Assembly (NCBI GenBank): GCA_025464025.1
Contig: JAODBP010000191.1
Span: 1-21,788, forward strand
DNA length: 21,788 bases
Source: Actinomycetes bacterium
GTDB lineage: Bacteria; Actinomycetota; Acidimicrobiia; Acidimicrobiales; CADCSY01
Direction: 5' to 3'
In this document: piece by piece, positions 9,348-16,588 of the stretch
Numbering within the stretch: position 1 is the stretch's first letter
How the letters are laid out: the number at the start of each line of letters is the position of its first letter
Position numbers and translations under genes: made by a program
Notes under the pieces: generated by a model
The model's input: only the letters and a program-made list of their open reading frames with translations
Told to the model about the DNA's origin: nothing
The model's database searches: none

Positions 9348-10628
9348 GTGACCGCAACCGTGAAGGCGCCGGGCATCCCGGCGAGCCTCGAGCCGGTGGA
9401 CTGGAACCCGTCGGGCCTTCCCGACGACCCGGACGAGATCCTGGCGTGGATCGTCGACCGCGACCGTCGGGGCGAGCTGTACCCGCTCTACCACCAGCTC
9501 CGGCGGCTGGCGCCGGTGCACCCCAGCGGCCCGGAGCCGTTCCACGGGGCGTGGGCCTTCACCCGCTTCGCCGAGAGCGACGTCCTCTTCCGTGACCCGC
9601 GCGTGGTCAACGACCCGGCCGTCGTCGAGATGGCGTTCAACAACGGCGACGGCTCGTTCAAGCAGGTCATGGCCGACGTGATGGTGTGGCAGGAGCCGGA
9701 GCCCCACCAGCGGGTGCGGAACCTGGTGAAGTCCACCTTCACGCCGGCGGCCATCGCCCGGTTCCGTCCCATCGCCGAGCGGGTGGCCGGTGCGCTGTGC
9801 GACCGGCTCGAGGCCGACGGCCACGCGGAGCTGGTCGAGCAGTACAACTACGAGCTGCCGTTCAACATCATCGCCCACATCCTCGGCATCCCCGAGGCCG
9901 ACTTCCCCCGGGTGAAGGCCCTGGCGTGGGACTTCGCCCGGGCCGGCGAGAAGCAGGTCACGCCCGAGGTCGCCGAGCGGGGCGACCAGGCGGCCCGCGA
10001 CTTCGTCGAGTACTTCGGTGCGCTGGCCGATGCCCGGCGGTCGGCGCCCGGCGACGACCTGCTCTCCGCCCTCCTCGCCGCCGAGGCCGACGGCGAGACG
10101 CTCACCCACCGCGAGCTGGTGGCCAACTGCATCCTGCTGCTCCAGGCCGGCCACGAGACGACGCAGGACCTCCTCGGCAACGCCCAGGTCGCCCTGTTCC
10201 GCCACCCCGACCAGCTCGCCCTGCTGCGAGCCGAGCCCGACCTGACCAAGAGCGCGGTCGAGGAGTTCCTCCGCTACGACGGCTCGGTCCAGATCAACCA
10301 CCGCGTCGCCCTCGACGACCTGCACGTCGACGGACACGACATCCCGAAGCGGTCGATGGTCTACCTGTTCCTCGGCGCCCTGAACCGGGACCCGGACCGC
10401 TACGTCGATCCCGATCGGCTCGACATCACCCGGCCGGCCACCAGCCACCTGGCGTTCTCGTTCGGCGCCTACTACTGCCTGGGCAACCAGCTGGCCCGCA
10501 CCGAGGCGGCCGTCGGCATCCGCACCCTGCTCGACCGCTTCTCCGACCTGCGTCCGGCGACCGGCGAGTTCGAGTGGCGCGACACCACGACGCTGCGCGG
10601 GCCGCAGAGCCTCGAGGTCGTCTGGTAG
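9348..10628 (+). CDS. Cytochrome P450
   Basis: A soluble bacterial P450 of 426 residues. The I-helix oxygen-activation motif AGHETT is at 267-272, the K-helix ExxR is E306-F-L-R309, and the heme-thiolate loop is FSFGAYYCLG with the ligand Cys377. The loop fits FxxGxxxCxG, but Tyr replaces the His common two residues before Cys. EPEPHQRVRNLVKSTFTP is the usual C-helix. The GTG at 9348 has a G-rich ribosome site (GGGGGG) 5 nt upstream. No ferredoxin or reductase gene is nearby, so electrons must come from elsewhere. It precedes an SDR/amidohydrolase operon, which suggests oxidative catabolism of a hydrophobic compound (inference); CYP subfamily not assigned. Confidence 0.93.
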   Translation: MTATVKAPGIPASLEPVDWNPSGLPDDPDEILAWIVDRDRRGELYPLYHQLRRLAPVHPSGPEPFHGAWAFTRFAESDVLFRDPRVVNDPAVVEMAFNNGDGSFKQVMADVMVWQEPEPHQRVRNLVKSTFTPAAIARFRPIAERVAGALCDRLEADGHAELVEQYNYELPFNIIAHILGIPEADFPRVKALAWDFARAGEKQVTPEVAERGDQAARDFVEYFGALADARRSAPGDDLLSALLAAEADGETLTHRELVANCILLLQAGHETTQDLLGNAQVALFRHPDQLALLRAEPDLTKSAVEEFLRYDGSVQINHRVALDDLHVDGHDIPKRSMVYLFLGALNRDPDRYVDPDRLDITRPATSHLAFSFGAYYCLGNQLARTEAAVGIRTLLDRFSDLRPATGEFEWRDTTTLRGPQSLEVVW

Positions 10629-10655
10629 GGCTTGCCTTCGCCTCGCCGATCCGCG

Positions 10656-10676
10656 AACGTTACGGTCTGTAACGTT
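10656..10676 (+). promoter_or_regulatory. Perfect 21-bp palindrome, putative TetR-type operator
   Basis: AACGTTAC (10656-10663) and GTAACGTT (10669-10676) are exact reverse complements around GGTCT. The site is A+T-rich against its surroundings, contains possible -10 boxes (TACGGT, TAACGT), and lies 15 nt before the ATG of the SDR, with ribosome site GGAGG at 10682-10686. Size and place match a TetR operator; the TetR gene at 12995-13561 is the closest candidate. Confidence 0.7.
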
Positions 10677-10691
10677 AGGTTGGAGGCGCGG

Positions 10692-11456
10692 ATGGGACAG
10701 CAGACGGAGTTGTTCGACCTGACCGGGAAGGTGGCCATCGTCACCGGATCGACGAAGGGGCTGGGGCGGGCCATGGTCGAAGGCCTGGCCGACGCCGGTG
10801 CCACGGTGGTGGTGAGCAGCCGGAAGCAGGACCTGTGCGACCAGGTGGCCGCCGAGGTCGGCCGGGGCGCCATCGGCCTGGCCTGCCACGTGGGGGAGTG
10901 GGACGCCATCCCTGTCTTCGTCGAGCAGGTGCGCGGGCGGCTCGGCCGCATCGACGTGCTGGTCAACAACGCCGGGATCAACCCGGCCCGGGTCGGCCCC
11001 GGCGAGATGACCCTCGAGCTCTGGCGCAAGGTCTTCGCCGTGAACCTCGAGGGTCCGCTGCGGATGGCCCAGCAGGTGGCGCCGATCATGCGCGACCTCG
11101 GCGGCGGCAGCATCGTGAACATCGCGACCATGGCCGCCTACTCGGGCGGGGCCAACGTCTGCAGCTACGGCGCCTCGAAGGCCGGCCTGGTCAACCTGAC
11201 CAAGTCGATGGCCCAGGCCTGGGCGCCCTGGAAGGTGCGGGTCAACGCCCTCAGCCCGGGCCCGTTCGAGAGCGAGATGATGGACGGCGGCGAAGCGACG
11301 GCGCCCGGCTTCAAGGCCATGGTCGCCGGGGGCAACCTCCAGAAGCGGATCGCCGACCCGAAGGAGATCGTCGGGCCGATCCTCTACCTGGCCAGCGACG
11401 CCTCGTCGTTCGTGACCGGCGACGAGATCTCGGTCTCGGGAGGGATGGCGAAGTGA
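10692..11456 (+). CDS. SDR family oxidoreductase (glucose/ribitol dehydrogenase-like)
   Basis: A classical SDR of 254 residues. It has TGSTKGLG at about residues 19-26, basic residues after strand two (VVVSSRKQD), suggesting NADP(H), NNAG, a Ser-bearing strand NIATMAAYSG and YGASKAG with the catalytic Y-x-x-x-K, and ends with the substrate-side GDEISVSGGMAK. I chose the ATG at 10692 because the family starts with LFDLTGKVAIVTG and GGAGG stands 5 nt before it. It is the first gene of a three-gene operon with 4-nt overlaps (SDR, amidohydrolase, SnoaL-like) behind a perfect palindrome. The substrate is unknown. Confidence 0.93.
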   Translation: MGQQTELFDLTGKVAIVTGSTKGLGRAMVEGLADAGATVVVSSRKQDLCDQVAAEVGRGAIGLACHVGEWDAIPVFVEQVRGRLGRIDVLVNNAGINPARVGPGEMTLELWRKVFAVNLEGPLRMAQQVAPIMRDLGGGSIVNIATMAAYSGGANVCSYGASKAGLVNLTKSMAQAWAPWKVRVNALSPGPFESEMMDGGEATAPGFKAMVAGGNLQKRIADPKEIVGPILYLASDASSFVTGDEISVSGGMAK

Positions 11457-12610
11457 TCGTCGACGTCGACACCCACTTCGAGCCGGGCTCGGCGTGGCTC
11501 GCCGACCGGCCCGACCTGGCCGAGCGGATCCCGCCGTTCGACACGGCCGAGGTCACGGCTCGCATCGTGACCGGCGACGTGCTCGAGGCGGTGCCCCTCG
11601 ACCAGCGGCCACCGCTCGAGGACCTGATGCCTCCCGGGATCAAGGCGATCATCGGGGCGGAGCCGGCCGAGGGCTACGGCTACAAGGGCTCGTCGATGCA
11701 CTCGACCGGCACCGCCGAGGAGCGGGTGGCGTGGCTCGACCGGGCCGGCACCGACGTGTCGAGCGTGATCTGCCTCGAGGGCATGATCAACAGCCGCTAC
11801 GTCGAGGACCGCCTCCTCATGCGGGAGCTGATCGGCACCTGCAACACGTGGCTGGCCGACGCCGTCGACGGCCACACCGACCGGCTCAAGCCGGTCACCT
11901 GCGTCGACTTCACCGACCTCGACTGGACGGTGGCCGAGCTGACCAGGATGCGGGAGCGCGGCAGCCGGGCGTTCCTGCTGCCGACGATCCCGGCACCGGG
12001 CATCCCACCCATGCACCCGTCCTTCGACCGGGTGTGGGCGGCGGCCTCCGACCTCGGGATGATCGCCGTCACCCACGTGGGCTACAACCCGGCCAAGTAC
12101 GACGCGGCCTGGGCCAACGTGGCCGGCGACTTCACCGTGCTGCGCCAACTGGCCGTGTGCCAGACCCACCAGTCGGTCCAGCTCATGCTCAACGGCCTGG
12201 TCTTCGGGGGCGTGTTCGACCGCTTCCCGAACCTCACCGTCCTGATCGCCGAGTGCGGGGTCGGGTGGTTCGAGGGCACGGTCGACCACATGGAGGGCCG
12301 GGGCCCGGCGCTGCCCGAGTCGGCGCTCTACCTCGGGCCGTACCCGTTCGCCCTGACCCCAGGGGAGACCATGCGCCGCAACGTGCGCATCACGCCGCTG
12401 CCGCGGGCCCACCAGTCGCCGGCCCGGCTGCTCGAGGTGCTGCCCGAGTGCGTGGTGTTCTCGTCCGACTACGCCCACAACGAGGGCAGCCCCGACCCTC
12501 GCGCCCACTACGACGCGCTCCTCCCCGACCTCGACGACGCCACGAGGGCGTGGTTCCTCGGGGGGAACATGGCCGACGTCTACGCCCGGATGGGAGACCC
12601 GCTGTCATGA
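11453..12610 (+). CDS. Amidohydrolase (ACMSD-like, amidohydrolase_2 family)
   Basis: A metal-dependent TIM-barrel hydrolase or decarboxylase of 385 residues. The N-terminal metal motif is DTH (D6-T-H8), followed by a His in AVTHVGYN (His208) and the late Asp in SSDYAHNEG (Asp339), where the active-site Asp of this superfamily is expected. NLTVLIAECGVGWFEGTVDHME is a family hallmark. The GTG start overlaps the SDR stop (GTGA, 11453-11456), where homology begins (IVDVDTHFEP). Relatives act on ring-cleavage or beta-keto acid products, which fits a catabolic operon with SDR and SnoaL-like partners; the actual substrate is not predictable. Confidence 0.9.
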   Translation: MIVDVDTHFEPGSAWLADRPDLAERIPPFDTAEVTARIVTGDVLEAVPLDQRPPLEDLMPPGIKAIIGAEPAEGYGYKGSSMHSTGTAEERVAWLDRAGTDVSSVICLEGMINSRYVEDRLLMRELIGTCNTWLADAVDGHTDRLKPVTCVDFTDLDWTVAELTRMRERGSRAFLLPTIPAPGIPPMHPSFDRVWAAASDLGMIAVTHVGYNPAKYDAAWANVAGDFTVLRQLAVCQTHQSVQLMLNGLVFGGVFDRFPNLTVLIAECGVGWFEGTVDHMEGRGPALPESALYLGPYPFALTPGETMRRNVRITPLPRAHQSPARLLEVLPECVVFSSDYAHNEGSPDPRAHYDALLPDLDDATRAWFLGGNMADVYARMGDPLS

Positions 12611-13026
12611 TCGATCACGCCGAGGCCGTGCAGGCCCTCCACCGCTGGTGGTTCCACTACGACGAGGCCGACGTCGACCTCTGGCCCTCCCTCCTCACCG
12701 ACGACGTCCGATCGTCGAGCCGGACCGACAAGGGCACCCACCCGCACGAGGCCTTCATCGCCAGCGACCTCACCGGCAAGGAGGCGGTGCTGGCGTGGAA
12801 GCGTGAGCACCGGGGCGGCAGCCCGACGCCGCTGCGGCACCACGCCACCAACGTCCACGTGGTGGCCGACCGGGGCGACGAGGTCGACCTCCGTTCGTAC
12901 CTGCTGGTGAACCAGATCGAGGATCGGCGGCCGTCGCTGCTGTCGTCCGGCATCGTGCACACGACGGTGCGCCAGGTCGGCGACGAGCTGCTGATCAGCC
13001 GGCTGGAGGTCGTGCTGGACTCGTAG
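12607..13026 (+). CDS. SnoaL-like / NTF2-fold protein
   Basis: A 139-residue protein of the nuclear transport factor 2/SnoaL fold: an N-terminal helix (AEAVQALHRWWFHYDEADVDLWPSLLTDDV), an acidic strand-helix region, HHATNVHVVADRGDEVDLRSYLLVN strands and a closing strand VGDELLISRLEVVLD. Such small cone-shaped proteins are isomerases, dehydratases or ligand-binding subunits. The ATG overlaps the amidohydrolase stop (ATGA, 12607-12610), so it is the third gene of the operon. Its last 32 bases overlap the end of the TetR gene on the other strand. No catalytic residue can be assigned safely. Confidence 0.78.
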   Translation: MIDHAEAVQALHRWWFHYDEADVDLWPSLLTDDVRSSSRTDKGTHPHEAFIASDLTGKEAVLAWKREHRGGSPTPLRHHATNVHVVADRGDEVDLRSYLLVNQIEDRRPSLLSSGIVHTTVRQVGDELLISRLEVVLDS

Positions 13027-13561
13027 CCGGGAGCACGAGGTCGACGACGCGCTCGACGACGGTCGGCTCGTCGCCCTCGCCCAGGAGCAGCCGGCGGGTG
13101 GTGCGCTGCACGAGGCCGCCGACCACGAGGTCGAAGAGCAGGTCGGCGTCGACGTCGGGCCGGACCTCGCCCGCGGCGATGCCCCGCTCCACCATCCGCT
13201 GGAAGTGGGCCTGGCTGGGCTGCACCGACGACTCGTGCATCCGCCGGAACGCTGCTTCGTCCGCGAACAGCGCCGGGTGCGACTCGATCGTCCCCGGGGC
13301 GCCGAGGTGCTGGACGACACGTCCGACGAACCACCGGAGCGACGACTCGAAGTCGAGGTCGAGCTCCTCGTCGAGGGCGTCGGCCAGGTCGGCCACGGCG
13401 TCGAAGACGAGGTGCGACTTGTCGGGCCACCAGCGGTAGATCGTCGGCCGGCCGACCCCGGCCCGCTTGGCCACGCCCTCGATGCTCAGCTTGGCGAAGC
13501 CGACCTCGCCCAGCAGCTCGCGGGTGGCGTCGAGGATCGCCTCTCGGGACCGGGCCGCCAC
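12995..13561 (-). CDS. TetR/AcrR family transcriptional regulator
   Basis: A 188-residue repressor. The N-terminal helix-turn-helix is clear: REAILDATRELLGEVGFAKLSIEGVAKRAGVGRPTIYRWWPDK (residues 6-48), followed by an all-helical ligand domain. The GTG start at 13561 comes one base after the SnoaL-like gene's stop, so it is the last gene of the minus-strand SDR-SnoaL-TetR operon. It may control both this operon and the convergent SDR-amidohydrolase-SnoaL operon through the palindrome at 10656-10676 (inference). The inducer is unknown. Its end overlaps the convergent SnoaL-like gene by 32 bp. Confidence 0.92.
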   Translation of the reverse strand: MAARSREAILDATRELLGEVGFAKLSIEGVAKRAGVGRPTIYRWWPDKSHLVFDAVADLADALDEELDLDFESSLRWFVGRVVQHLGAPGTIESHPALFADEAAFRRMHESSVQPSQAHFQRMVERGIAAGEVRPDVDADLLFDLVVGGLVQRTTRRLLLGEGDEPTVVERVVDLVLPATSPARPPAG

Positions 13562-13562
13562 G

Positions 13563-14054
13563 TCAGGTCCAGGGTCGGTACACGGGGTCGGAGCGGTCGC
13601 CCCGGCCGCCCCGCTGGAAGCGCTCGTCCACGGGGAAGGCGCCGGCCGGGTCGTTCGCCCGCACCCACTCGGTGGTGCAGAGCCGGTCGGCGATCTTCCA
13701 GCCGTCGCCCCGGTCCTCCCACGTGTCGAGGTAGCGGAAGGCGATGGTGAGGTTGAGCTCGGGTGGGCCGCCCGGGGTCTGGTGCTCGGCGATGCCGTAC
13801 GTCTCGCTGCGCACCACGTCGGCCCGCGACGGGTGGTGCTCGACGAGCACGTTCATGAGCAGGTGGGTGGTGACGCCGTAGCGGGGGAGGAGCCGGCTGA
13901 TCCAGGCCACGAACGCCTCGACGTCACCCTTGAAGGCGCCGTGGTCGTCGATGGCGTCGGGGTGGTAGCACGACCGCACCAGGTCCATGTCGATGCGGTC
14001 GATGCCCCGGCAGTACCGGTACAGCACCTGCCGGACGTCCTCCTCCACAGTCAC
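13563..14054 (-). CDS. SnoaL-like / NTF2-family protein (SnoaL_4 type)
   Basis: A 163-residue NTF2-fold protein with the pattern VRQVLYRYCRGIDRIDMDLVRSCYHPDAIDDHGAFKG, typical of the SnoaL_4 group that includes dehydratase and ring-hydroxylation-associated small subunits, and a conserved C-terminal part RYLDTWEDRGDGWKIADRLCTTEW. The start is GTG 14054, 10 nt after the SDR stop; an in-frame GTG two codons later is possible. It lies between the SDR and TetR genes and probably belongs to the same metabolic module. It is clearly different from the other SnoaL-like protein at 12607. Confidence 0.85.
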   Translation of the reverse strand: MTVEEDVRQVLYRYCRGIDRIDMDLVRSCYHPDAIDDHGAFKGDVEAFVAWISRLLPRYGVTTHLLMNVLVEHHPSRADVVRSETYGIAEHQTPGGPPELNLTIAFRYLDTWEDRGDGWKIADRLCTTEWVRANDPAGAFPVDERFQRGGRGDRSDPVYRPWT

Positions 14055-14064
14055 GTCACGTTGG

Positions 14065-14754
14065 CTACCACGGCACGGGACCCTGGTCGTCGAAGTAGGC
14101 GCCGGTCGGCCCGTCGTCGTCGAGGGTGGCGAGGCGGACGACGACCTCGGCGCCCTGCTCGACCGTCTTGTGGCCGCGGTGCCCGTTGAGGTCGGTCGCC
14201 GTGTAGCCGGGGTCGGCGGCGTTGACCTTGAACGTGGGGAGGACCCGGGCGTACTGCGTCGTGACCATGTTCAGGGCCGCCTTCGACGACGGGTACACGA
14301 GGCTGCTGACGGTGTGCTCGACGAGGGTCGGGTCGGCCGTGCGGGTCAGCGAGCCGAGGCCGCTCGACACCATGACGATGCGGGGGTGCTCGCTCCGCTG
14401 GAGCTTCGGGAGGAACGCGCGGGTCACCCGGACCGGACCGAGGAGGTTCACGCCGAAGCAGGCGAGGAAGTCGGCGGGCGCCGTCTCGAGGACCGGGGTG
14501 TGGCCGCCCATGACGCCGGCGTTGTTGACGAGGACGTCGAGCTCGTCGACCTGCTCGACGGCGGCGGCGACCGACTCGTCGGAGGTGACGTCGAGCGGCA
14601 GCCACCGCACGTCGCCCTCGATCGACGCGGCGGCGGCTTCGCCCCGCTCGCGGTCGCGGGCGCCGAGGTGGATGGTCCAGCCCAGGTCGGCGAGGCGGCG
14701 GGCGGTCTCGAGGCCGATGCCCTTGTTGGCTCCGGTGATCAATGCGGTGGTCAT
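14065..14754 (-). CDS. SDR family oxidoreductase (carbonyl-reductase-like)
   Basis: A 229-residue SDR with TGANKGIG (residues 7-14), basic ARDRERG after strand two (NADPH likely), NNAGVMG, a catalytic Ser in MVSSGLGSL and YPSSK as the Y-x-x-x-K pair. The C-terminus EGAEVVVRLATL...GPTGAYFDDQG is typical of the carbonyl-reductase-like branch. It is the first gene of the minus-strand operon and faces an MmyB-type regulator across a 100-bp spacer. SDR genes divergent from MmyB-type regulators are a common actinobacterial pair, suggesting that the regulator controls this gene. Confidence 0.92.
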   Translation of the reverse strand: MTTALITGANKGIGLETARRLADLGWTIHLGARDRERGEAAAASIEGDVRWLPLDVTSDESVAAAVEQVDELDVLVNNAGVMGGHTPVLETAPADFLACFGVNLLGPVRVTRAFLPKLQRSEHPRIVMVSSGLGSLTRTADPTLVEHTVSSLVYPSSKAALNMVTTQYARVLPTFKVNAADPGYTATDLNGHRGHKTVEQGAEVVVRLATLDDDGPTGAYFDDQGPVPW

Positions 14755-14818
14755 GGGTCCAGCATCCGTCCGGTCCGGGGCCCGCTCCAGGGCCGGCGCA
14801 ACCTGGGACTCGCGGTCC

Positions 14819-14824
14819 TACCGT
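14819..14824 (+). promoter_or_regulatory. Putative -10 box of MmyB-type regulator
   Basis: TACCGT fits TANNNT, 30 nt before the GTG start. Transcription would start inside the inverted repeat at 14826-14841. Confidence 0.35.
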
Positions 14825-14825
14825 G

Positions 14826-14841
14826 CCGCACCCGCGTGCGG
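14826..14841. promoter_or_regulatory. 6-bp inverted repeat upstream of MmyB-type regulator (possible operator)
   Basis: CCGCAC-CCGC-GTGCGG is a perfect 16-bp palindrome with a 4-bp centre, placed between the possible -10 box and the GTG start in the SDR-regulator spacer. At this base composition a chance origin is possible. Confidence 0.4.
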
Positions 14842-14854
14842 GCATCCTGGGAGC

Positions 14855-15685
14855 GTGGATCGCACCGAGCTGGGCACCTTCCTCCGCACCGCCCGCAGCC
14901 GGATCACGCCGGCCGAGGCCGGGTTGGCGGCCGGGAGCCGCCGCCGGGTCGAGGGCCTGCGGCGGGAGGAGGTCGCCCTGCTCGCCGGCATCTCGGTCGA
15001 CTACCTCGTGCGGATGGAGCAGGGCCGAGGCCCGCAGCCGTCGGAGCAGGTGCTGGCCGCGCTGGCCCGAGCGCTGCGGCTCGGCGACGACGAGCGCGAC
15101 CACCTCTTCCACCTGGCCGGCTCGGCCCCGCCCCGGCCGGGCCAGATCGACGGGATCGTGCGGGCCAGCACGCAGCGCATCCTCGAGCGGCTCACCGATC
15201 TGCCCGCCCTCGTCGTCGACGCGAAGGGCGACATCCTCGCCTGGAACGACCTGGCCACCGCCCTCGTCGGGGACTTCTCGGCCTGGTCGGTCCGGAACGT
15301 GGCGTGGCAGCGGTTCCTGGGAGCGGGCGGTCGCGTGGCTCGCACCCCGGAGGAGGACGAGGACACGGCCGTCGAGACGGTGGCCGACCTGCGCGCGGTC
15401 GCCGGCCGCTACCCCGACGACGCCGGGCTCCGGAAGCTGCTCGCCGACCTGCGCACGAACGAGCGGTTCGTCGCGCTGTGGGACGCGGCCCGTCCGTCCG
15501 AGCGGCGGTCGAGCACGAAGACCGTGGTGCACCCCGAGCTCGGGTCGTTGACGTTCGACTGCGACGCCCTGCACCTGCCCGACACCGACCAGCGCCTGAT
15601 CGTCTACTCGGCGGCCCCCGGCAGCCCGGGCGCCGAGGCCCTGGCCCTGCTGCGGGTGGTCGGGCTGCAGTCGCTCACGACCTGA
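14855..15685 (+). CDS. XRE-type regulator with MmyB-like ligand-binding domain
   Basis: A 276-residue regulator. The N-terminal XRE helix-turn-helix carries the group signature LGTFLRTARSRITPAEAGLAAGSRRRVEGLRREEVALLAGISVDYLVRMEQGR (residues 6-58). The C-terminal half (ILERLTDLPALVVDAKGDILAWNDLATALVGDFS...NVAWQRFL) is the PAS-like MmyB ligand-binding domain, which in related proteins binds a small hydrophobic molecule. I chose GTG 14855 because the family begins (M)DRxELGxFLR; the open frame upstream is antisense to the SDR. GGGAG sits only one base before the GTG, too close for an ideal ribosome site. Likely controls the divergent SDR operon. Confidence 0.92.
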   Translation: MDRTELGTFLRTARSRITPAEAGLAAGSRRRVEGLRREEVALLAGISVDYLVRMEQGRGPQPSEQVLAALARALRLGDDERDHLFHLAGSAPPRPGQIDGIVRASTQRILERLTDLPALVVDAKGDILAWNDLATALVGDFSAWSVRNVAWQRFLGAGGRVARTPEEDEDTAVETVADLRAVAGRYPDDAGLRKLLADLRTNERFVALWDAARPSERRSSTKTVVHPELGSLTFDCDALHLPDTDQRLIVYSAAPGSPGAEALALLRVVGLQSLTT

Positions 15686-16565
15686 GCGTCCACGCCCCGG
15701 CCTCGACCCGGTAGGTGCGAGTCGTGACGTCGCCGGCCACCTCGCCGTCGGCGTTGTGGCCGACCGGGTCACCGCTGATGCGGACCTCGACGCCCCGTTC
15801 GGCGACCACGTCGTCGCGCCGGATGTGGTCGCCGGTCCGCAGGGCGTTGGCGTAGGCGACCCGGGCGCCGGGACCGACCGCGGTCGACACGACCACGTCG
15901 AGCAGGCCGTCCGACGGGTCGGCCCCCGGGCACAGCGGCGTGCCGCCCCCGACGAAGCCGCCGTTGCCGACGCCGACCTGGAGGACCCGGGGCCCGGGCA
16001 GCGCCAACGACCGGCCGTCGACGGTGATGTCCAGCCGCCAGCCGTCGGTGCGGGCCCCGGCGAGCAGGGCGCCCACCGGGTAGGCGGCGGCGCCGAGCCG
16101 GGCCTTGAGGTCGTCGGCCCGAGCGCCGGCCTCGGCCCCGATGCCGGCGTGGGCGGCGTTCACCACCACCCGACCGACGTCGTCGACGAGCAGGTCGATC
16201 CGGCGATCCGTCCCGGTGGCGATGCGCCAGGCCGCCTCGGCCACCTCGACGGCGAGGCCGAGCGAGCGGGCCAGGTCGTTGCCGGTGCCGAGCGGGACGA
16301 GCCCGAGGACGGTGGTGGCCAGCTCGCCCCGATCCCGCAGGCGCTGGACGACGGCGTGGAGGGTGCCGTCGCCGCCGGCCACGACCAGCACCCGCCCGCC
16401 GACCTCGGCCAGCACGTCGTCGAGCTCGTCGGTCGACGAGGTGAGCCGGGCCTCGACCGGCCCGGCCTCGGCCAGCCGACCGATGGCAGCGTCGATGGCC
16501 CGCCGGTCGGACGCGCCGGCCCGCGGGTTGGCCACCACGAGGAAGCCATCCGCAGGCGGTGTCAC
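15675..16565 (-). CDS. Diacylglycerol-kinase-family lipid kinase
   Basis: A 296-residue lipid kinase of the DAGK catalytic-domain (YegS/DgkB-like) family that phosphorylates diacylglycerol or a similar lipid using ATP. NPRAG is at 13-17, the nucleotide-binding GGDGT at 64-68 and PLGTGNDLAR at 91-100; the C-terminal beta domain has VGNGGFVGGG and SDGLLDVVV. The GTG start is preceded on the minus strand by a GGAGGG ribosome site. The gene is divergent from radA with only 23 bp between the two start codons and overlaps the MmyB-type regulator's end by 11 bp. It may recycle diacylglycerol or make a lipid precursor; the substrate is not determinable. Confidence 0.9.
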   Translation of the reverse strand: MTPPADGFLVVANPRAGASDRRAIDAAIGRLAEAGPVEARLTSSTDELDDVLAEVGGRVLVVAGGDGTLHAVVQRLRDRGELATTVLGLVPLGTGNDLARSLGLAVEVAEAAWRIATGTDRRIDLLVDDVGRVVVNAAHAGIGAEAGARADDLKARLGAAAYPVGALLAGARTDGWRLDITVDGRSLALPGPRVLQVGVGNGGFVGGGTPLCPGADPSDGLLDVVVSTAVGPGARVAYANALRTGDHIRRDDVVAERGVEVRISGDPVGHNADGEVAGDVTTRTYRVEAGAWTLRS

Positions 16566-16575
16566 ACCCCCTCCG

Positions 16576-16581
16576 TAGCAT
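16576..16581 (+). promoter_or_regulatory. Putative -10 box of radA (leaderless type)
   Basis: TAGCAT fits TANNNT and ends 7 nt before the GTG at 16589, so the transcript probably begins at the start codon. There is no Shine-Dalgarno sequence at a suitable distance. No clear -35. Confidence 0.55.
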
Positions 16582-16588
16582 CTGGGGC

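Noticed and set aside
14222..14854. Upstream extension of the MmyB-type regulator frame
   Set aside because: Antisense to the SDR gene; family homology starts at GTG 14855.
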